NCBI RefSeq assembly: GCF_002386445.1
Contig: NZ_DGIR01000039.1
Span: 242,891-306,890, forward strand
Length of the DNA stretch: 64,000 nucleotides
Reading direction: 5' to 3'
From: Pseudomonas sp. UBA4617
Lineage (GTDB): Bacteria; Pseudomonadota; Gammaproteobacteria; Pseudomonadales; Pseudomonadaceae
Shown: positions 55,920 through 64,000 of the stretch, piece after piece
How the letters are laid out: each line of letters starts with the position of its first letter
Numbering within the stretch: the first letter of the stretch is position 1
Notes under the pieces: model-generated
The model's database searches: none
Seen by the model: the letters and a program-made list of their open reading frames with translations, nothing else
What the model was told of the DNA's origin: nothing
Position numbers and translations under genes: made by a program

Positions 55920-56805
55920 CAGTAGCAGTGCTCCTGGCGCGTTGCTGAGTACGTGGTGGCCAGGGGAACACCGCCTCGATGTGAGTGCCTTGGCCGGGCT
56001 GGCTGGTGACGGCGAGGCTGCCTTGCAGTGCGGTCACGCGCTCCTGCATGCCGGCCAGGCCGCGCTGGCCGGCCTCGGCCGGGTCCCTGGCGGGTACGAA
56101 GCCGCGGCCGTCGTCGCGGATCGACAACGCCAGCCCCTCGGGGGTGCGTTGCAGGCCGATCACCAGGTTGCGTGCCTGGGCATGGCGCAGCATGTTGGTC
56201 ACCGCTTCCTGGGTAATGCGGAATACTGCCATGGTCACGGCCTCGTCGATGCCGCCCAGGCGCTGGTTGCACGCCAGGCTCCAGTGCACGCCGCTGTTGG
56301 CCAGGGTACGTACCAGGTGCGCCCGCAAGCTGGCTTCCAGGCCAAGGCTGGCCAACTGCCGCGGGTTGAGCAGGGCCGACACATTGCGCACGTTGCCCAA
56401 GGTGTCATCCAGCGTGCTGCGCAGGGCGTCGCAGTGGCCCTGCAACTCGTCGGGCATGCGCCGCTGCAACCATTGCAACTGCAGCTTGGCAGCGGTGAGC
56501 AACTGGCCGATGTCGTCATGCAGTTCCCGGCTCAGGTGCTGACGCTCGTCTTCCTGGACCTTGAGCATGCGCTCGGCCAGCTCCGCCGGGCGCAGGCTGA
56601 TCGAGCCGGCACCCAGGCCCAATTGCACGGCAGTGCCCACTGTGGCTGCCAGCTGGAGCACCAGCAGGCTCACCGGGATCGCCTGGCTACTCAGGTAAAA
56701 CGCTAGGTTGGCGACCAGCGAGGCCACGCACAGCCCGACTGTTGCCCAGCGCAGCAGGGCGGCGCGGGAGTGGCAGCGCAAAGGAGTCATCAAGCGTGCG
56801 AGCAT
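55909..56805 (-). CDS. NarX-type sensor histidine kinase (HisKA_3)
   Basis: 298 residues. Two membrane helices (about 16-38 and 43-66) have almost no periplasmic loop, so it probably senses within the membrane or cytoplasm. The dimerisation box ERQHLSRELHDDIGQLL holds the phosphorylated H96. The ATPase follows with ITQEAVTNMLRHA, IRDDGRGF and GQRGLAGMQERV. ATG at 56805 is chosen; GTG at 56820 and ATG at 56790 are alternatives, none with a good ribosome site. It works with the regulator it overlaps by 11 bases. Confidence 0.88.
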   Translation of the reverse strand: MLARLMTPLRCHSRAALLRWATVGLCVASLVANLAFYLSSQAIPVSLLVLQLAATVGTAVQLGLGAGSISLRPAELAERMLKVQEDERQHLSRELHDDIGQLLTAAKLQLQWLQRRMPDELQGHCDALRSTLDDTLGNVRNVSALLNPRQLASLGLEASLRAHLVRTLANSGVHWSLACNQRLGGIDEAVTMAVFRITQEAVTNMLRHAQARNLVIGLQRTPEGLALSIRDDGRGFVPARDPAEAGQRGLAGMQERVTALQGSLAVTSQPGQGTHIEAVFPWPPRTQQRARSTATDDL

Positions 56806-57159
56806 AGGTAGGGAAGCCACTGAAGTATTGCTGATGGAGGGCGTTGCACAATGCTGGTCAGGAGCTTTGGCGCAGTTACTTTCGATGTTTTGTCCAACAC
56901 ATGAACTTGCAATCTTTCAACAGCTTGCAAGTGTTCATGGCTGCGCATATTACCACTTCGCATTGCAGCGGTCGCGGCTGGGTAACGCTTTGCAGTACCT
57001 GCTGGTCGGGTATTGTCGGGTGGCAAAGTGCTAGCCGTTTTGCCACGTCATACATGACTTGCGCGGCAGGGGGGCACCCTGGCTCCGCCAACTTCCTGCG
57101 CCTTCCCAAGTTCGCCTTGTCAGGTTTGGTGAGCGTGCCCAGTTGCACTTCACGTCGGT
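56806..57159. promoter_or_regulatory. Gap between the Hpt-like gene and the sensor kinase, with a long inverted repeat
   Basis: 354 bases without a gene, lower in GC than its neighbours. At 56900-56939 CATGAACTTGCAA and TTGCAAGTGTTCATG form a 13-bp inverted repeat with a two-base bulge and a 12-base loop. It lies 95 bases upstream of the kinase start and could be an operator. The promoter for the kinase operon should be here; I see no convincing -35/-10 pair. Confidence 0.45.
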
Positions 57160-57672
57160 TCAGTACCCCGGCGATGGACCGCCGGTGTGCGTGTCGTCTG
57201 CCGCCTCGGTAGGCGGGTGGATGCACACGCGGCCCTGTTCATCGCAATACGTGCACGTTTGCGCGAACGGTTGCTGCACGACCTTGGCCAGCTCACCCAG
57301 CAACACCAGCTGCTCGCCGATGTCCAGGTTAAGTCGGCCGGTAAATGGGTCGACCAGTTCCAGTTGCCATGCAAGCAGGGTCAGGCACGCCCCTACCGCC
57401 GGCAAGGCTTCGCGCTGCAGGCAGCCGCCGTGGCAGGCCGGGGCAAGCAGCTGTTGCAGGGCAGTCGTGTAATGGGCGACTTCACGCAAGCCCAGGTGCA
57501 TGGCTTGCCGGGCCAAGGTATCGAGCGCGTTGTCGAGGCCGCGGCACGCATCCGGGTCGTTTTCGATCAGGTCCAGATGCTGCAGGCACTCCTGCGCCTG
57601 GGTCAGCAGTACCTGCGCGTCCAGAAGAAACCTCTGCAGCGCATCATCGAACGATAAGGCACTGTCCTTCAT
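57160..57672 (-). CDS. Hpt-like protein with the phosphoacceptor His replaced, plus C-terminal Cys cluster
   Basis: 170 residues. Residues about 8-80 follow the CheA-type Hpt pattern: FLLDAQVLLTQAQECLQHLD, then LDNALDTLARQAMHLGL where Hpt domains have F/L-R-x-x-H-T-L-K-G-x-A-x-x-L-G. D51 stands at the His position and the K-G that follows is A-R, so phosphotransfer is unlikely. The C-terminus has C140-x2-C143-x6-C150-x-H152, a possible metal-binding knuckle. ATG at 57672 follows a G-rich stretch; 32 open codons upstream are ignored. It is divergent from cheV. The assignment as a pseudo-Hpt adaptor is inference. Confidence 0.65.
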   Translation of the reverse strand: MKDSALSFDDALQRFLLDAQVLLTQAQECLQHLDLIENDPDACRGLDNALDTLARQAMHLGLREVAHYTTALQQLLAPACHGGCLQREALPAVGACLTLLAWQLELVDPFTGRLNLDIGEQLVLLGELAKVVQQPFAQTCTYCDEQGRVCIHPPTEAADDTHTGGPSPGY

Positions 57673-58021
57673 GATGCCCCCGCGCGTGGGACGTGTGCAG
57701 AGGACGGGCGCGCCGAAACGATAGCTAGCAAAAGCCTGACTCCATTCATGCAGTGAGAATGGCGTCACATTAATGGCTAAAGGATAGCGCGAACATCAGG
57801 TTGCACCCGATTGCTGCTAAGGGTTTCCCTGATGCATGGCTAAGGTAAGGAACTTTTGCCGAGCGGCTGGTTCGCGGTGGCTGTTCCCGCAGTAAAGCAT
57901 GATGGTAAAGTGATATCAATTATCTTCGCGGCATTTTCCAGCAAGGGTCAAGCTGGGCCTGAAGCCGCCGATACAGGGTGGATTATTTCTATTTTTCCGA
58001 CTCAAGCCTGGGGGTTTTCCA
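57673..58021. promoter_or_regulatory. Divergent region between the Hpt-like gene and cheV
   Basis: 349 bases without a gene, AT-rich near 57900-57930. It holds the sigma-28 promoter of cheV at 57948. The promoter of the Hpt-like gene should lie near 57700-57800, but no clear motif is seen. The 22 bases before the cheV start have the weak ribosome site GGGGG. Confidence 0.5.
57948..57973 (+). promoter_or_regulatory. FliA (sigma-28) promoter of cheV
   Basis: TCAA-N15-GCCGATA, the same sequence and spacing as the aer2 promoter. The predicted transcript begins about 40 bases before the cheV ATG. Confidence 0.75.
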
Positions 58022-58957
58022 ATGGCCGGCATTCTCGACACGGTAGACCAACGCACGCAACTGGTGGGTGAGAACCGCCTGGAAATCCTGATGTTTCGCC
58101 TGGCCGGTCGCCAGCTGTTTGCGATCAACGTGTTCAAGGTCCAGGAAGTACTTCAGTTACCCAAACTGACCCTGATGCCCCAGCGTCATGCGTTCGTCTG
58201 CGGTGTGGTCAACCTGCGTGGCCAGACCCTGCCGGTGATCGACCTGTCCCAGGCAATTGGCATGCGCCCGCTGCAGCCGGGGCCCGACAGTACCATCATC
58301 GTGACGGAGTACAACCGCTCGGTGCAAGCCTTCCTGGTGGGCGGTGTGGACCGGATCGTCAACATGAACTGGGAAGCCATCATGCCGCCGCCGACCAGTG
58401 CCGGGCGCCAGCATTACCTGACTGCCATCACCAAGGTCGACGACAAGCTGGTCGAAGTGATCGACGTGGAGAAGGTGCTGGCCGAGATCGTGCCCTACAA
58501 CGCCAGGGTGTCTGGCGACAAACTCGCGGACCCGGTTCTGGCCCGGGCGCGCGGCCGTGAAGTGCTGCTGGTGGATGACTCCAGCGTGGCCCTGGCGCAG
58601 TTGCGCGACACCCTGTCCCAGCTGGGGGTGAAACTGCACGTGGCCAGTGACGGCCTGAAGGCGCTGCGCATGCTCAAGGGCTGGGCCGATGCCGGCGAGG
58701 ATGTCTGTGAGAAACTGCTGATGATCTTTACCGACGCCGAAATGCCGGAAATGGACGGCTACCGGCTGACCACCGAGATTCGTGGCGATGCCCGTTTGCG
58801 TCGTCTCTACGTGGTGTTGCATACCTCGTTGTCGGGCAGCTTCAACGAATCGATGGTGAAGAAAGTAGGCTGCGACAACTTCCTGTCCAAGTTCCAGCCT
58901 GATCGCCTGGTCGACGTGGTCAAGCAGCGCCTGTTGCTGGATACCGCCACTGCGTGA
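58022..58957 (+). CDS. cheV: Chemotaxis coupling protein CheV (CheW plus receiver)
   Basis: 311 residues. The N-terminal CheW domain (about 15-160) shows FRLAGRQLFAINVFKVQEVL, VCGVVNLRGQTLPVIDL and YLTAITKVDDKLVEVIDVE. The receiver domain (180-305) has LLVDDSSVA and the phosphoacceptor D238 in FTDAEMPEMDG. CheV links receptors to CheA and may act as a phosphate sink. Pseudomonads have several CheV copies, so the symbol carries no number. A sigma-28 promoter lies upstream. The neighbour on the other strand is the Hpt-like gene. Confidence 0.93.
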   Translation: MAGILDTVDQRTQLVGENRLEILMFRLAGRQLFAINVFKVQEVLQLPKLTLMPQRHAFVCGVVNLRGQTLPVIDLSQAIGMRPLQPGPDSTIIVTEYNRSVQAFLVGGVDRIVNMNWEAIMPPPTSAGRQHYLTAITKVDDKLVEVIDVEKVLAEIVPYNARVSGDKLADPVLARARGREVLLVDDSSVALAQLRDTLSQLGVKLHVASDGLKALRMLKGWADAGEDVCEKLLMIFTDAEMPEMDGYRLTTEIRGDARLRRLYVVLHTSLSGSFNESMVKKVGCDNFLSKFQPDRLVDVVKQRLLLDTATA

Positions 58958-59015
58958 TCGCCGGCCCCATGCCGGTATAAGCTTGGCGTTTTGGACATGA
59001 CGCAAGGCGGCAGGG

Positions 59016-59819
59016 ATGTTTCTCAGTGAGCTGTATCGGTACCCGGTGAAGTCCGCGCAGGCGCAACGCCTGCAGGCTTCAGCGGTGGGGTTGTTGGGCC
59101 TGCAGGGCGATCGGCGCTGGATGGTGGTGGAGGAGGAGAACGGACGCTTCCTCACCCAGCGCGCCTGGCCACAGCTTGGCCAGATCAGGGCGAGCGATGA
59201 CGACAATGGCCAGTTGCTGCTCCAGGCGCCGGGGCAGCCAGCGTTGTCGGTGCCGGTACCGTCAGCCGACGATGCGCTGCGCGGCGTGACCCTCTGGCGC
59301 GACACCTTGCGCGTGCCGGATGCGGGCGATGCGGCGGCGGCCTGGCTAAGCGAACTGCTGGGCAAGGCCGTGCGCCTGGTGCACTGCCCCGAGCAGCGCG
59401 CGCGTTATCTGCCCAATGGCTATGGCTTGAACAGTGACCGAGCGGCATTTCCAGACGGTTTTCCCTTGTTGCTGATCGGCCAGGGCTCGCTGGATGAGCT
59501 CAGCCGGCGTATCGGTCGGCCGATGGAGATACTGCGCTTTCGGCCCAACCTGGTGGTGCAGGGAACGGCACCCTTTGCCGAGGATGGCTGGAAACGGATT
59601 CGTATCGGCAGCCTGGAATTTCGCGTGCTCAAGCCCAGTGTGCGCTGCATCTTCACCACCATCGACCCGTCGACTGGCGAACGCAGTGCTGACCGCGAGC
59701 CGATGGCCACGCTCAGGACGTTCCGAGAGCGGGAGGGGGATGTGTTGTTCGGGCAGAACCTGGCGGTGGATGGCAGTGGCCAGCTTGAAGTAGGGATGGA
59801 AGTCGAAATCCTGGAATGA
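59016..59819 (+). CDS. MOSC-domain protein (YcbX-like, without ferredoxin domain)
   Basis: 267 residues. The N-terminal MOSC_N barrel (LSELYRYPVKSAQAQRLQ) is followed by the MOSC domain, with RPNLVVQGTAPFAEDGW and the conserved Cys in VLKPSVRCIFTTID. YcbX reduces N-hydroxylated compounds with molybdenum cofactor bound through that Cys. E. coli YcbX has an extra C-terminal 2Fe-2S domain, missing here, so electrons must come from a separate protein. The ATG follows GCAGGG immediately. It depends on the cofactor that moaB and moeA help to make. Confidence 0.9.
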   Translation: MFLSELYRYPVKSAQAQRLQASAVGLLGLQGDRRWMVVEEENGRFLTQRAWPQLGQIRASDDDNGQLLLQAPGQPALSVPVPSADDALRGVTLWRDTLRVPDAGDAAAAWLSELLGKAVRLVHCPEQRARYLPNGYGLNSDRAAFPDGFPLLLIGQGSLDELSRRIGRPMEILRFRPNLVVQGTAPFAEDGWKRIRIGSLEFRVLKPSVRCIFTTIDPSTGERSADREPMATLRTFREREGDVLFGQNLAVDGSGQLEVGMEVEILE

Positions 59820-59830
59820 CGGGTTGCCTG

Positions 59831-59870
59831 CACCGGCCGCGACGTGGGTCTACACGCGAAGAGGCCGGTG
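59831..59870. repeat. P. putida-type REP element
   Basis: CACCGGCC (59831-59838) pairs with GGCCGGTG (59863-59870), enclosing TACACGCGAAGA. The right part equals the REP core seen at 46431. It lies between the convergent MOSC and slt genes. Confidence 0.75.
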
Positions 59871-59885
59871 CTGTTTCAGCGTCCC

Positions 59886-61811
59886 TCACATGTCGTCAAA
59901 GTACCGCTCATGCCAGTCCACCAACGGCTGCGGCGAGTTGAGCTTCTGCCCGTAGATCACCGAATACGACAACACGTTCTGTACATACTGGCGGGTCTCG
60001 TCGAACGGGATGGACTCCACCCACACATCGAAACTGAGGTGCTTGGCACCTTTGAGCCACTGCCGCACTCGCCCTGGCCCGGCATTGTAGGCCGCCGAGG
60101 CGAGCACCCGGTTGCCGTTGAACTGGCTGTGCACCTGGCTCAGGTAGGCGGCGCCGAGCTGGATATTCTTGTCCGGGTTGAGCACCTGGGCCGGCGATGC
60201 CAGGGGGATGCTGAACTTGCGCGCGGTTTCCTTGGCGGTGGCCGGCATCAACTGCATCAGGCCGCTGGCGCCCACCGGGGAGCGTGCATCCTCCATGAAG
60301 GCGCTCTCCTGGCGGGTAATGGCGAATACCCAGCTCGAGTGCAGGCCGCGGACCTTGGCCTCACGCACCAGGGTGTCACGGTGGGCCATCGGGAAGCGGA
60401 TGTCGAGGTCGTCCCAGTATTGCGCCTGGCTGATGGTGCGAATGGCCGGGAAATACCAGCGCAGGTCGTAGCCAAGGCGCGCCTGGGCGACCATTTCGTC
60501 ACGGCTGAAATGGCGGCTGACGTGATACCACTCGCGGCGGCCTTCGACGATCTGGCCGCGGGCATGGAACTCCAGGGCGCGGCGGATGCCCGGGGTGTTG
60601 CGCACCTTGTTGACCAGTTGCGGGCTGAGCACCAGCGGCTTGTTGTTCAGCTGGTAGGGCGTCTGTGCCCGGTCGGCGGCGAGGAAGCCATAGAAGTCGC
60701 GCTCGCGCGCCACGCTCTTGTACAGCAGCGGGATTTGCGGGTTGTTCGGCTGCGCCAGTTCCAGGCTGCGGGCCTGCCAGTATTTCCAGCGGCTGCTGCT
60801 GGCCAGGTCCTGCGGCAAGCGCCTGGTCAGTTCGTAGGCGTCTTCCCAACGGCCCAGGCGCAGCAGCAGGCGCAGGCGCCACTCGCTGACGGTGTTGTCG
60901 CGCAGTTCCGGGTCGTAGCGGGTCATCAGGTCGAGTGCGCGCGGGTCGTAGCGACGGGCCAGGGTCAAGCCGATTTCGCGGGCGATGGCCACCTTCTCGT
61001 CGCGCGAAAAATGCATGCGCCGGGCGTAGTCGTCGAGCAGCGCCATGGCCCGCTCCGGGTCCTGCCGGGCCAGGCGGCGCAGGCCGAGGCTGACCACGTC
61101 GGACATGGCTTCGGTGGCCGGGGTGAAGCGCGATGGCTGATTGAGCAGTTCGGGCTTTTGCGCCACGTCGACCAGCAGACGCCCCTGCGGGCCGAGAGTG
61201 GGCAGGGTCTGGACCAGGTTGTTGGCCAGGCTGTAGTTGCGCGCCTGGGCCGCCAGCTTGGCGCGCTGCCAGCGCTTGGCTTCGGTCAGCTGGCCTTCGG
61301 CTGCCCACATTGCGAACAGCGTGTCGCAGGTGGCCGGCTGCGATTTGCCGACGTTCCACAGTTTTTCAGCTGTGGCGAAGCCTTCGGCGCGCAGGCCATG
61401 GCTGAGCTGGTACTGGCCGTTGAGGCAGTCCAGTTCGGTGAAGTTGAGTTTGGGGTCGTAGTACTTGACGAAGGTGTTCCAGTCGCCGCGTTCGGCCAGC
61501 CAGCGCAGCCAGCGCAGTTTCATCCAGTTGGCCTGGGGCAGGTCGCCGTGCTTGGCGAGGAAGTCTTCGATTTCCTGGTTACTGGCGCTTTTCAGGCGGG
61601 CGGTGAGCTCGTCATAGGCCAGGTAGGGTGTCAGCGGGTAGTCGCTGAGGGCCTGGGCATAGCGCAGGTATGGGCCCTTGTCGCCCTTGGCCAGCGCGCG
61701 CTTGGCCTCATCATAGTACTGGCGTTGCAGGGTAAGGTCGGCAGCCTGCGCCGCGCAGGTGGCGGCAGTCAGCAGCAGGCAGGATGCAATATGTAACAGG
61801 CGGCTGCGCAT
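59886..61811 (-). CDS. slt: Soluble lytic murein transglycosylase
   Basis: 641 residues, like E. coli Slt70 (about 645). A signal peptide (MRSRLLHIASCLLLTAATCAAQA) is followed by the long alpha-helical superhelix (U and L domains, about 30-470) and the catalytic C domain with ITRQESAF (catalytic Glu), PVGASGLMQLMPATA and AYNAGPGRVRQW. It cleaves glycan strands of peptidoglycan to 1,6-anhydro ends in the periplasm. ATG at 61811 gives the signal peptide; ATG at 61835 lies upstream without a ribosome site. It is divergent from uup. Confidence 0.95.
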   Translation of the reverse strand: MRSRLLHIASCLLLTAATCAAQAADLTLQRQYYDEAKRALAKGDKGPYLRYAQALSDYPLTPYLAYDELTARLKSASNQEIEDFLAKHGDLPQANWMKLRWLRWLAERGDWNTFVKYYDPKLNFTELDCLNGQYQLSHGLRAEGFATAEKLWNVGKSQPATCDTLFAMWAAEGQLTEAKRWQRAKLAAQARNYSLANNLVQTLPTLGPQGRLLVDVAQKPELLNQPSRFTPATEAMSDVVSLGLRRLARQDPERAMALLDDYARRMHFSRDEKVAIAREIGLTLARRYDPRALDLMTRYDPELRDNTVSEWRLRLLLRLGRWEDAYELTRRLPQDLASSSRWKYWQARSLELAQPNNPQIPLLYKSVARERDFYGFLAADRAQTPYQLNNKPLVLSPQLVNKVRNTPGIRRALEFHARGQIVEGRREWYHVSRHFSRDEMVAQARLGYDLRWYFPAIRTISQAQYWDDLDIRFPMAHRDTLVREAKVRGLHSSWVFAITRQESAFMEDARSPVGASGLMQLMPATAKETARKFSIPLASPAQVLNPDKNIQLGAAYLSQVHSQFNGNRVLASAAYNAGPGRVRQWLKGAKHLSFDVWVESIPFDETRQYVQNVLSYSVIYGQKLNSPQPLVDWHERYFDDM

Positions 61812-62032
61812 GATACGTCCGGGCAGTTGAACCATGGGGAAGTGACGGCGGAGCCAGCACTGTTGGAAGCTATTGCCTTAGCTTAGCTGTTTGCCGGCGG
61901 CGGGTGAAAGCACTGTGCTTGTATCGGGATATTAAGTTTGACCAGATGTCGCCAAACCCTCCTCCGCCGGCCAGGCAGATGCCGACCGGGGCCAAGTCAG
62001 GTAGAATGCGCGCCCGATTTATGGAGACCAAC

Positions 62033-63961
62033 ATGACCCTGCTCAAATTCAGCGATGTGTCCCTTGCATTCGGCGCCATGCCGCTGCTGGACCACGTGTC
62101 CTGGCAGATCGCTCGTGGCGAGCGGGTGTGCATCATCGGCCGCAACGGCACCGGCAAGTCAAGCATGCTGCGCCTGGTCAAGGGCGAGCAGAAGGGCGAC
62201 GACGGCGAGATCTGGCGTGCCCCTGGGCTGAAGATCGGCGAGCTGCCACAGGAGCTACCGGTGGCCGACGAGCGCACGGTGTTCGACGTGGTGGCCGCGG
62301 GCCTGGATGGCGTCGGCGAATTGCTGGCGCAGTTCCATCACCTGAGCCTGAATATCCAGGGAGACGAGGACCTGGAAAAACTCATGCACGTCCAGCACGA
62401 GCTGGAAGCCCGTGACGGCTGGCGCCTGCAGCAGGTGGTAGAAAGCACCCTCAGCCGTTTGCAGCTGCCGGCCGACAAGACCCTGGCCGAGTTGTCCGGT
62501 GGCTGGCGGCGCCGCGTGCTGCTGGCCCAGGCGCTGGTTTCGGAGCCCGACCTGCTGCTGCTTGACGAGCCGACCAACCATCTGGATATCGGTGCCATCG
62601 CCTGGCTCGAAGAGGCCCTGCGCGGCTTCAACGGCGCGGTGTTGTTCATCACCCACGACCGTTCCTTCCTGCAAAACCTGGCCACGCGCATCCTGGAACT
62701 GGACCGTGGTGGCCTGATCGACTGGAACGGTGACTATGCCAGTTTCCTGGTGCACAAGGAGGCCGCGCTGGCCGCCGAGGAAACCGCCAATGCGCTGTTC
62801 GACAAGCGCCTGGCCCAGGAAGAGGTGTGGATCCGCCAGGGCATCAAGGCCCGTCGTACTCGCAACGAAGGCCGTGTACGTGCGCTGAAGGCGCTGCGCG
62901 TGGAGCGCAGCGAGCGCCGCGAACGCCAGGGCAAGGCCAACATCCAGATCGAGGCGGCGGAGAAGTCCGGCAAGCAGGTAATGGTGCTGGAGAACGTCAG
63001 CTTCCATCATCCGGACGGGCCGATGCTGGTGAAGGATTTTTCCATGGTCCTGCAGCGCGAGGACCGCATCGGCCTGCTGGGAGCCAACGGTACCGGCAAG
63101 ACCACCTTGCTCAAGCTGATGCTCGGCGACCTGCAGCCGACCTCCGGCAAGGTCGAGCGCGGCACCAAGCTGGAAGTGGCCTATTTCGACCAGATGCGCC
63201 ACCAGCTGGACTTGGAAAAGACAGTGATCGACAACCTGGCCGAAGGCCGTGACTTCATCGAGATCGATGGCCAGAACCGCCATGTACTGAGCTACCTGGG
63301 CGACTTCCTGTTCAGCCCGCAGCGTGCCCGTACGCCGGTCAAGGCGTTGTCCGGTGGTGAGCGGGCCCGGCTGTTGCTGGCCAAGTTGTTCAGCAAGCCG
63401 GCCAACCTGTTGGTGCTGGACGAACCGACCAACGACCTGGACGTGGAAACCCTCGAGCTGCTCGAAGAGGTGCTGTCCAACTACAAGGGTACCGTGCTGA
63501 TGGTCAGCCACGACCGGGCCTTCCTCGACAACGTCGTCACCAGTACCCTGGTGTTCGAGGGCGAGGGCAAGGTGCGCGAATACGTGGGCGGCTATGAAGA
63601 CTGGATCCGCCAGGGTGGTTCGCCGAAGCTGCTGGGGGTGACCGAGAGCAAGGGCGGCAAGTCCGAGCTCAACAGCGCGGTGGTCGAGAAGGTCGAGGCC
63701 GAGCCAGCACCGCTGGCGGTTGCTGCGGCGGCCGACAGTTCGAAGAAGAAGCTCAGTTACAAGCTGCAGCGTGAGCTGGAAATGCTGCCTGGGCAGATCG
63801 ACGAGCTGGAGCGGCGTATGGCCGAAGCTCAGGAAGAGGTGAATGCGGCGGGCTTCTACCAGCGACCGATTGCGGAAACCTCGGCAGTGCTGGCGAAGCT
63901 GGAGCAGATGCAGGGTGAGTTGGATGCCTTGGTAGAACGCTGGGCTGAGCTGGAAGGTTGA
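62033..63961 (+). CDS. uup: ABC-F family ATPase, Uup-type
   Basis: 642 residues, close to E. coli Uup (635). There are two ABC ATPase domains: GRNGTGKSS, LSGGWRRRVLLA and LLLDEPTNHLD in the first, and GANGTGKTT, LSGGERARLLLA and LVLDEPTNDLD in the second. The linker (QGIKARRTRNEGRVRALK) and a C-terminal coiled coil (about 570-640, QIDELERRMAEAQEEV) are typical of Uup, which binds branched DNA and also ribosomes. There are no membrane helices, so it is not a transporter. ATG at 62033 has GGAGA eight bases upstream. TAGAAT at 62002-62007 is a possible -10. Confidence 0.92.
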   Translation: MTLLKFSDVSLAFGAMPLLDHVSWQIARGERVCIIGRNGTGKSSMLRLVKGEQKGDDGEIWRAPGLKIGELPQELPVADERTVFDVVAAGLDGVGELLAQFHHLSLNIQGDEDLEKLMHVQHELEARDGWRLQQVVESTLSRLQLPADKTLAELSGGWRRRVLLAQALVSEPDLLLLDEPTNHLDIGAIAWLEEALRGFNGAVLFITHDRSFLQNLATRILELDRGGLIDWNGDYASFLVHKEAALAAEETANALFDKRLAQEEVWIRQGIKARRTRNEGRVRALKALRVERSERRERQGKANIQIEAAEKSGKQVMVLENVSFHHPDGPMLVKDFSMVLQREDRIGLLGANGTGKTTLLKLMLGDLQPTSGKVERGTKLEVAYFDQMRHQLDLEKTVIDNLAEGRDFIEIDGQNRHVLSYLGDFLFSPQRARTPVKALSGGERARLLLAKLFSKPANLLVLDEPTNDLDVETLELLEEVLSNYKGTVLMVSHDRAFLDNVVTSTLVFEGEGKVREYVGGYEDWIRQGGSPKLLGVTESKGGKSELNSAVVEKVEAEPAPLAVAAAADSSKKKLSYKLQRELEMLPGQIDELERRMAEAQEEVNAAGFYQRPIAETSAVLAKLEQMQGELDALVERWAELEG

Positions 63962-64000
63962 TCGGCTTTTTTGTCTGCACTGGCCCTTTCGCGGGGCAAG

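Overview
The window is a GC-rich, gene-dense stretch of core chromosome from a fluorescent pseudomonad, almost certainly of the Pseudomonas putida group. This rests on gene content and order: gdhB-ppsR-ppsA, then hydrolase-rraA-cmaX-crfX-cmpX-sigX-oprF-cobA-nasA-nasT-nasS-pyrD-rmf-rlmL, and later aer2-acnA-rlmM-tusA-pdxB. From memory this order matches P. putida, with partial synteny to P. aeruginosa. Two copies of a repeat resembling the P. putida REP element support the assignment. I see no prophage, insertion sequence, CRISPR array or integrated island.

Layout. 1-8.2 kb: the 3' part of NAD-glutamate dehydrogenase, the divergent PpsR/PpsA gluconeogenic pair and a hydrolase. 8.2-12.8 kb: rraA and the cell-envelope stress cluster cmaX-crfX-cmpX-sigX-oprF. 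12.8-18.5 kb: nitrate assimilation on the minus strand, nasS-nasT, then nasA, a PP2C phosphatase/Ser-Thr kinase fusion and cobA. Between nasT and nasA lies a readable control module: a sigma-54 promoter, a two-hairpin ANTAR target RNA and an intrinsic terminator. 18.7-27.4 kb: pyrD, rmf, rlmL, a membrane diguanylate cyclase, dacB and yggL. 27.4-31.6 kb: a BvgS/BvgA-like phosphorelay. 31.9-38.1 kb: dgt, a yqjD/yqjE-like membrane trio, an Amt transporter, a glutaredoxin-like protein, an M15 peptidase, a small gene under a perfect LexA box and an RluA-type synthase. 38.2-46.7 kb: the aerotaxis receptor, a CPBP protease, acnA, rlmM, tusA, pdxB and a small conserved gene. 46.9-55.3 kb: an ABC exporter, a chemoreceptor, tRNA-Pro(CGG), a lipoprotein, moaB-moeA, a glycosyltransferase and a lipid kinase. 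55.3-64 kb: a NarX/NarL-type pair, a degenerate Hpt-like protein divergent from cheV, a MOSC protein, slt and a uup-like ABC-F gene.

How genes work together. NasS and NasT should release nasA transcription from its leader terminator when nitrate is present; cobA supplies the siroheme precursor that nitrite reductase needs. moaB/moeA supply molybdenum cofactor, which assimilatory nitrate reductase also needs, although they lie far away. SigX controls oprF and the cma/crf/cmp genes in related species. aer2 and cheV each carry a well-spaced FliA (sigma-28) promoter motif, tying them to the motility regulon.

Limits: all calls are made by reading the sequence. Start codons were chosen from Shine-Dalgarno spacing and family length, and gene symbols come from recognition rather than searches. 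The most rewarding items are the nasA leader, the LexA-box gene, the Hpt-like protein with Asp in place of the phosphoacceptor His, and several unexplained inverted repeats.
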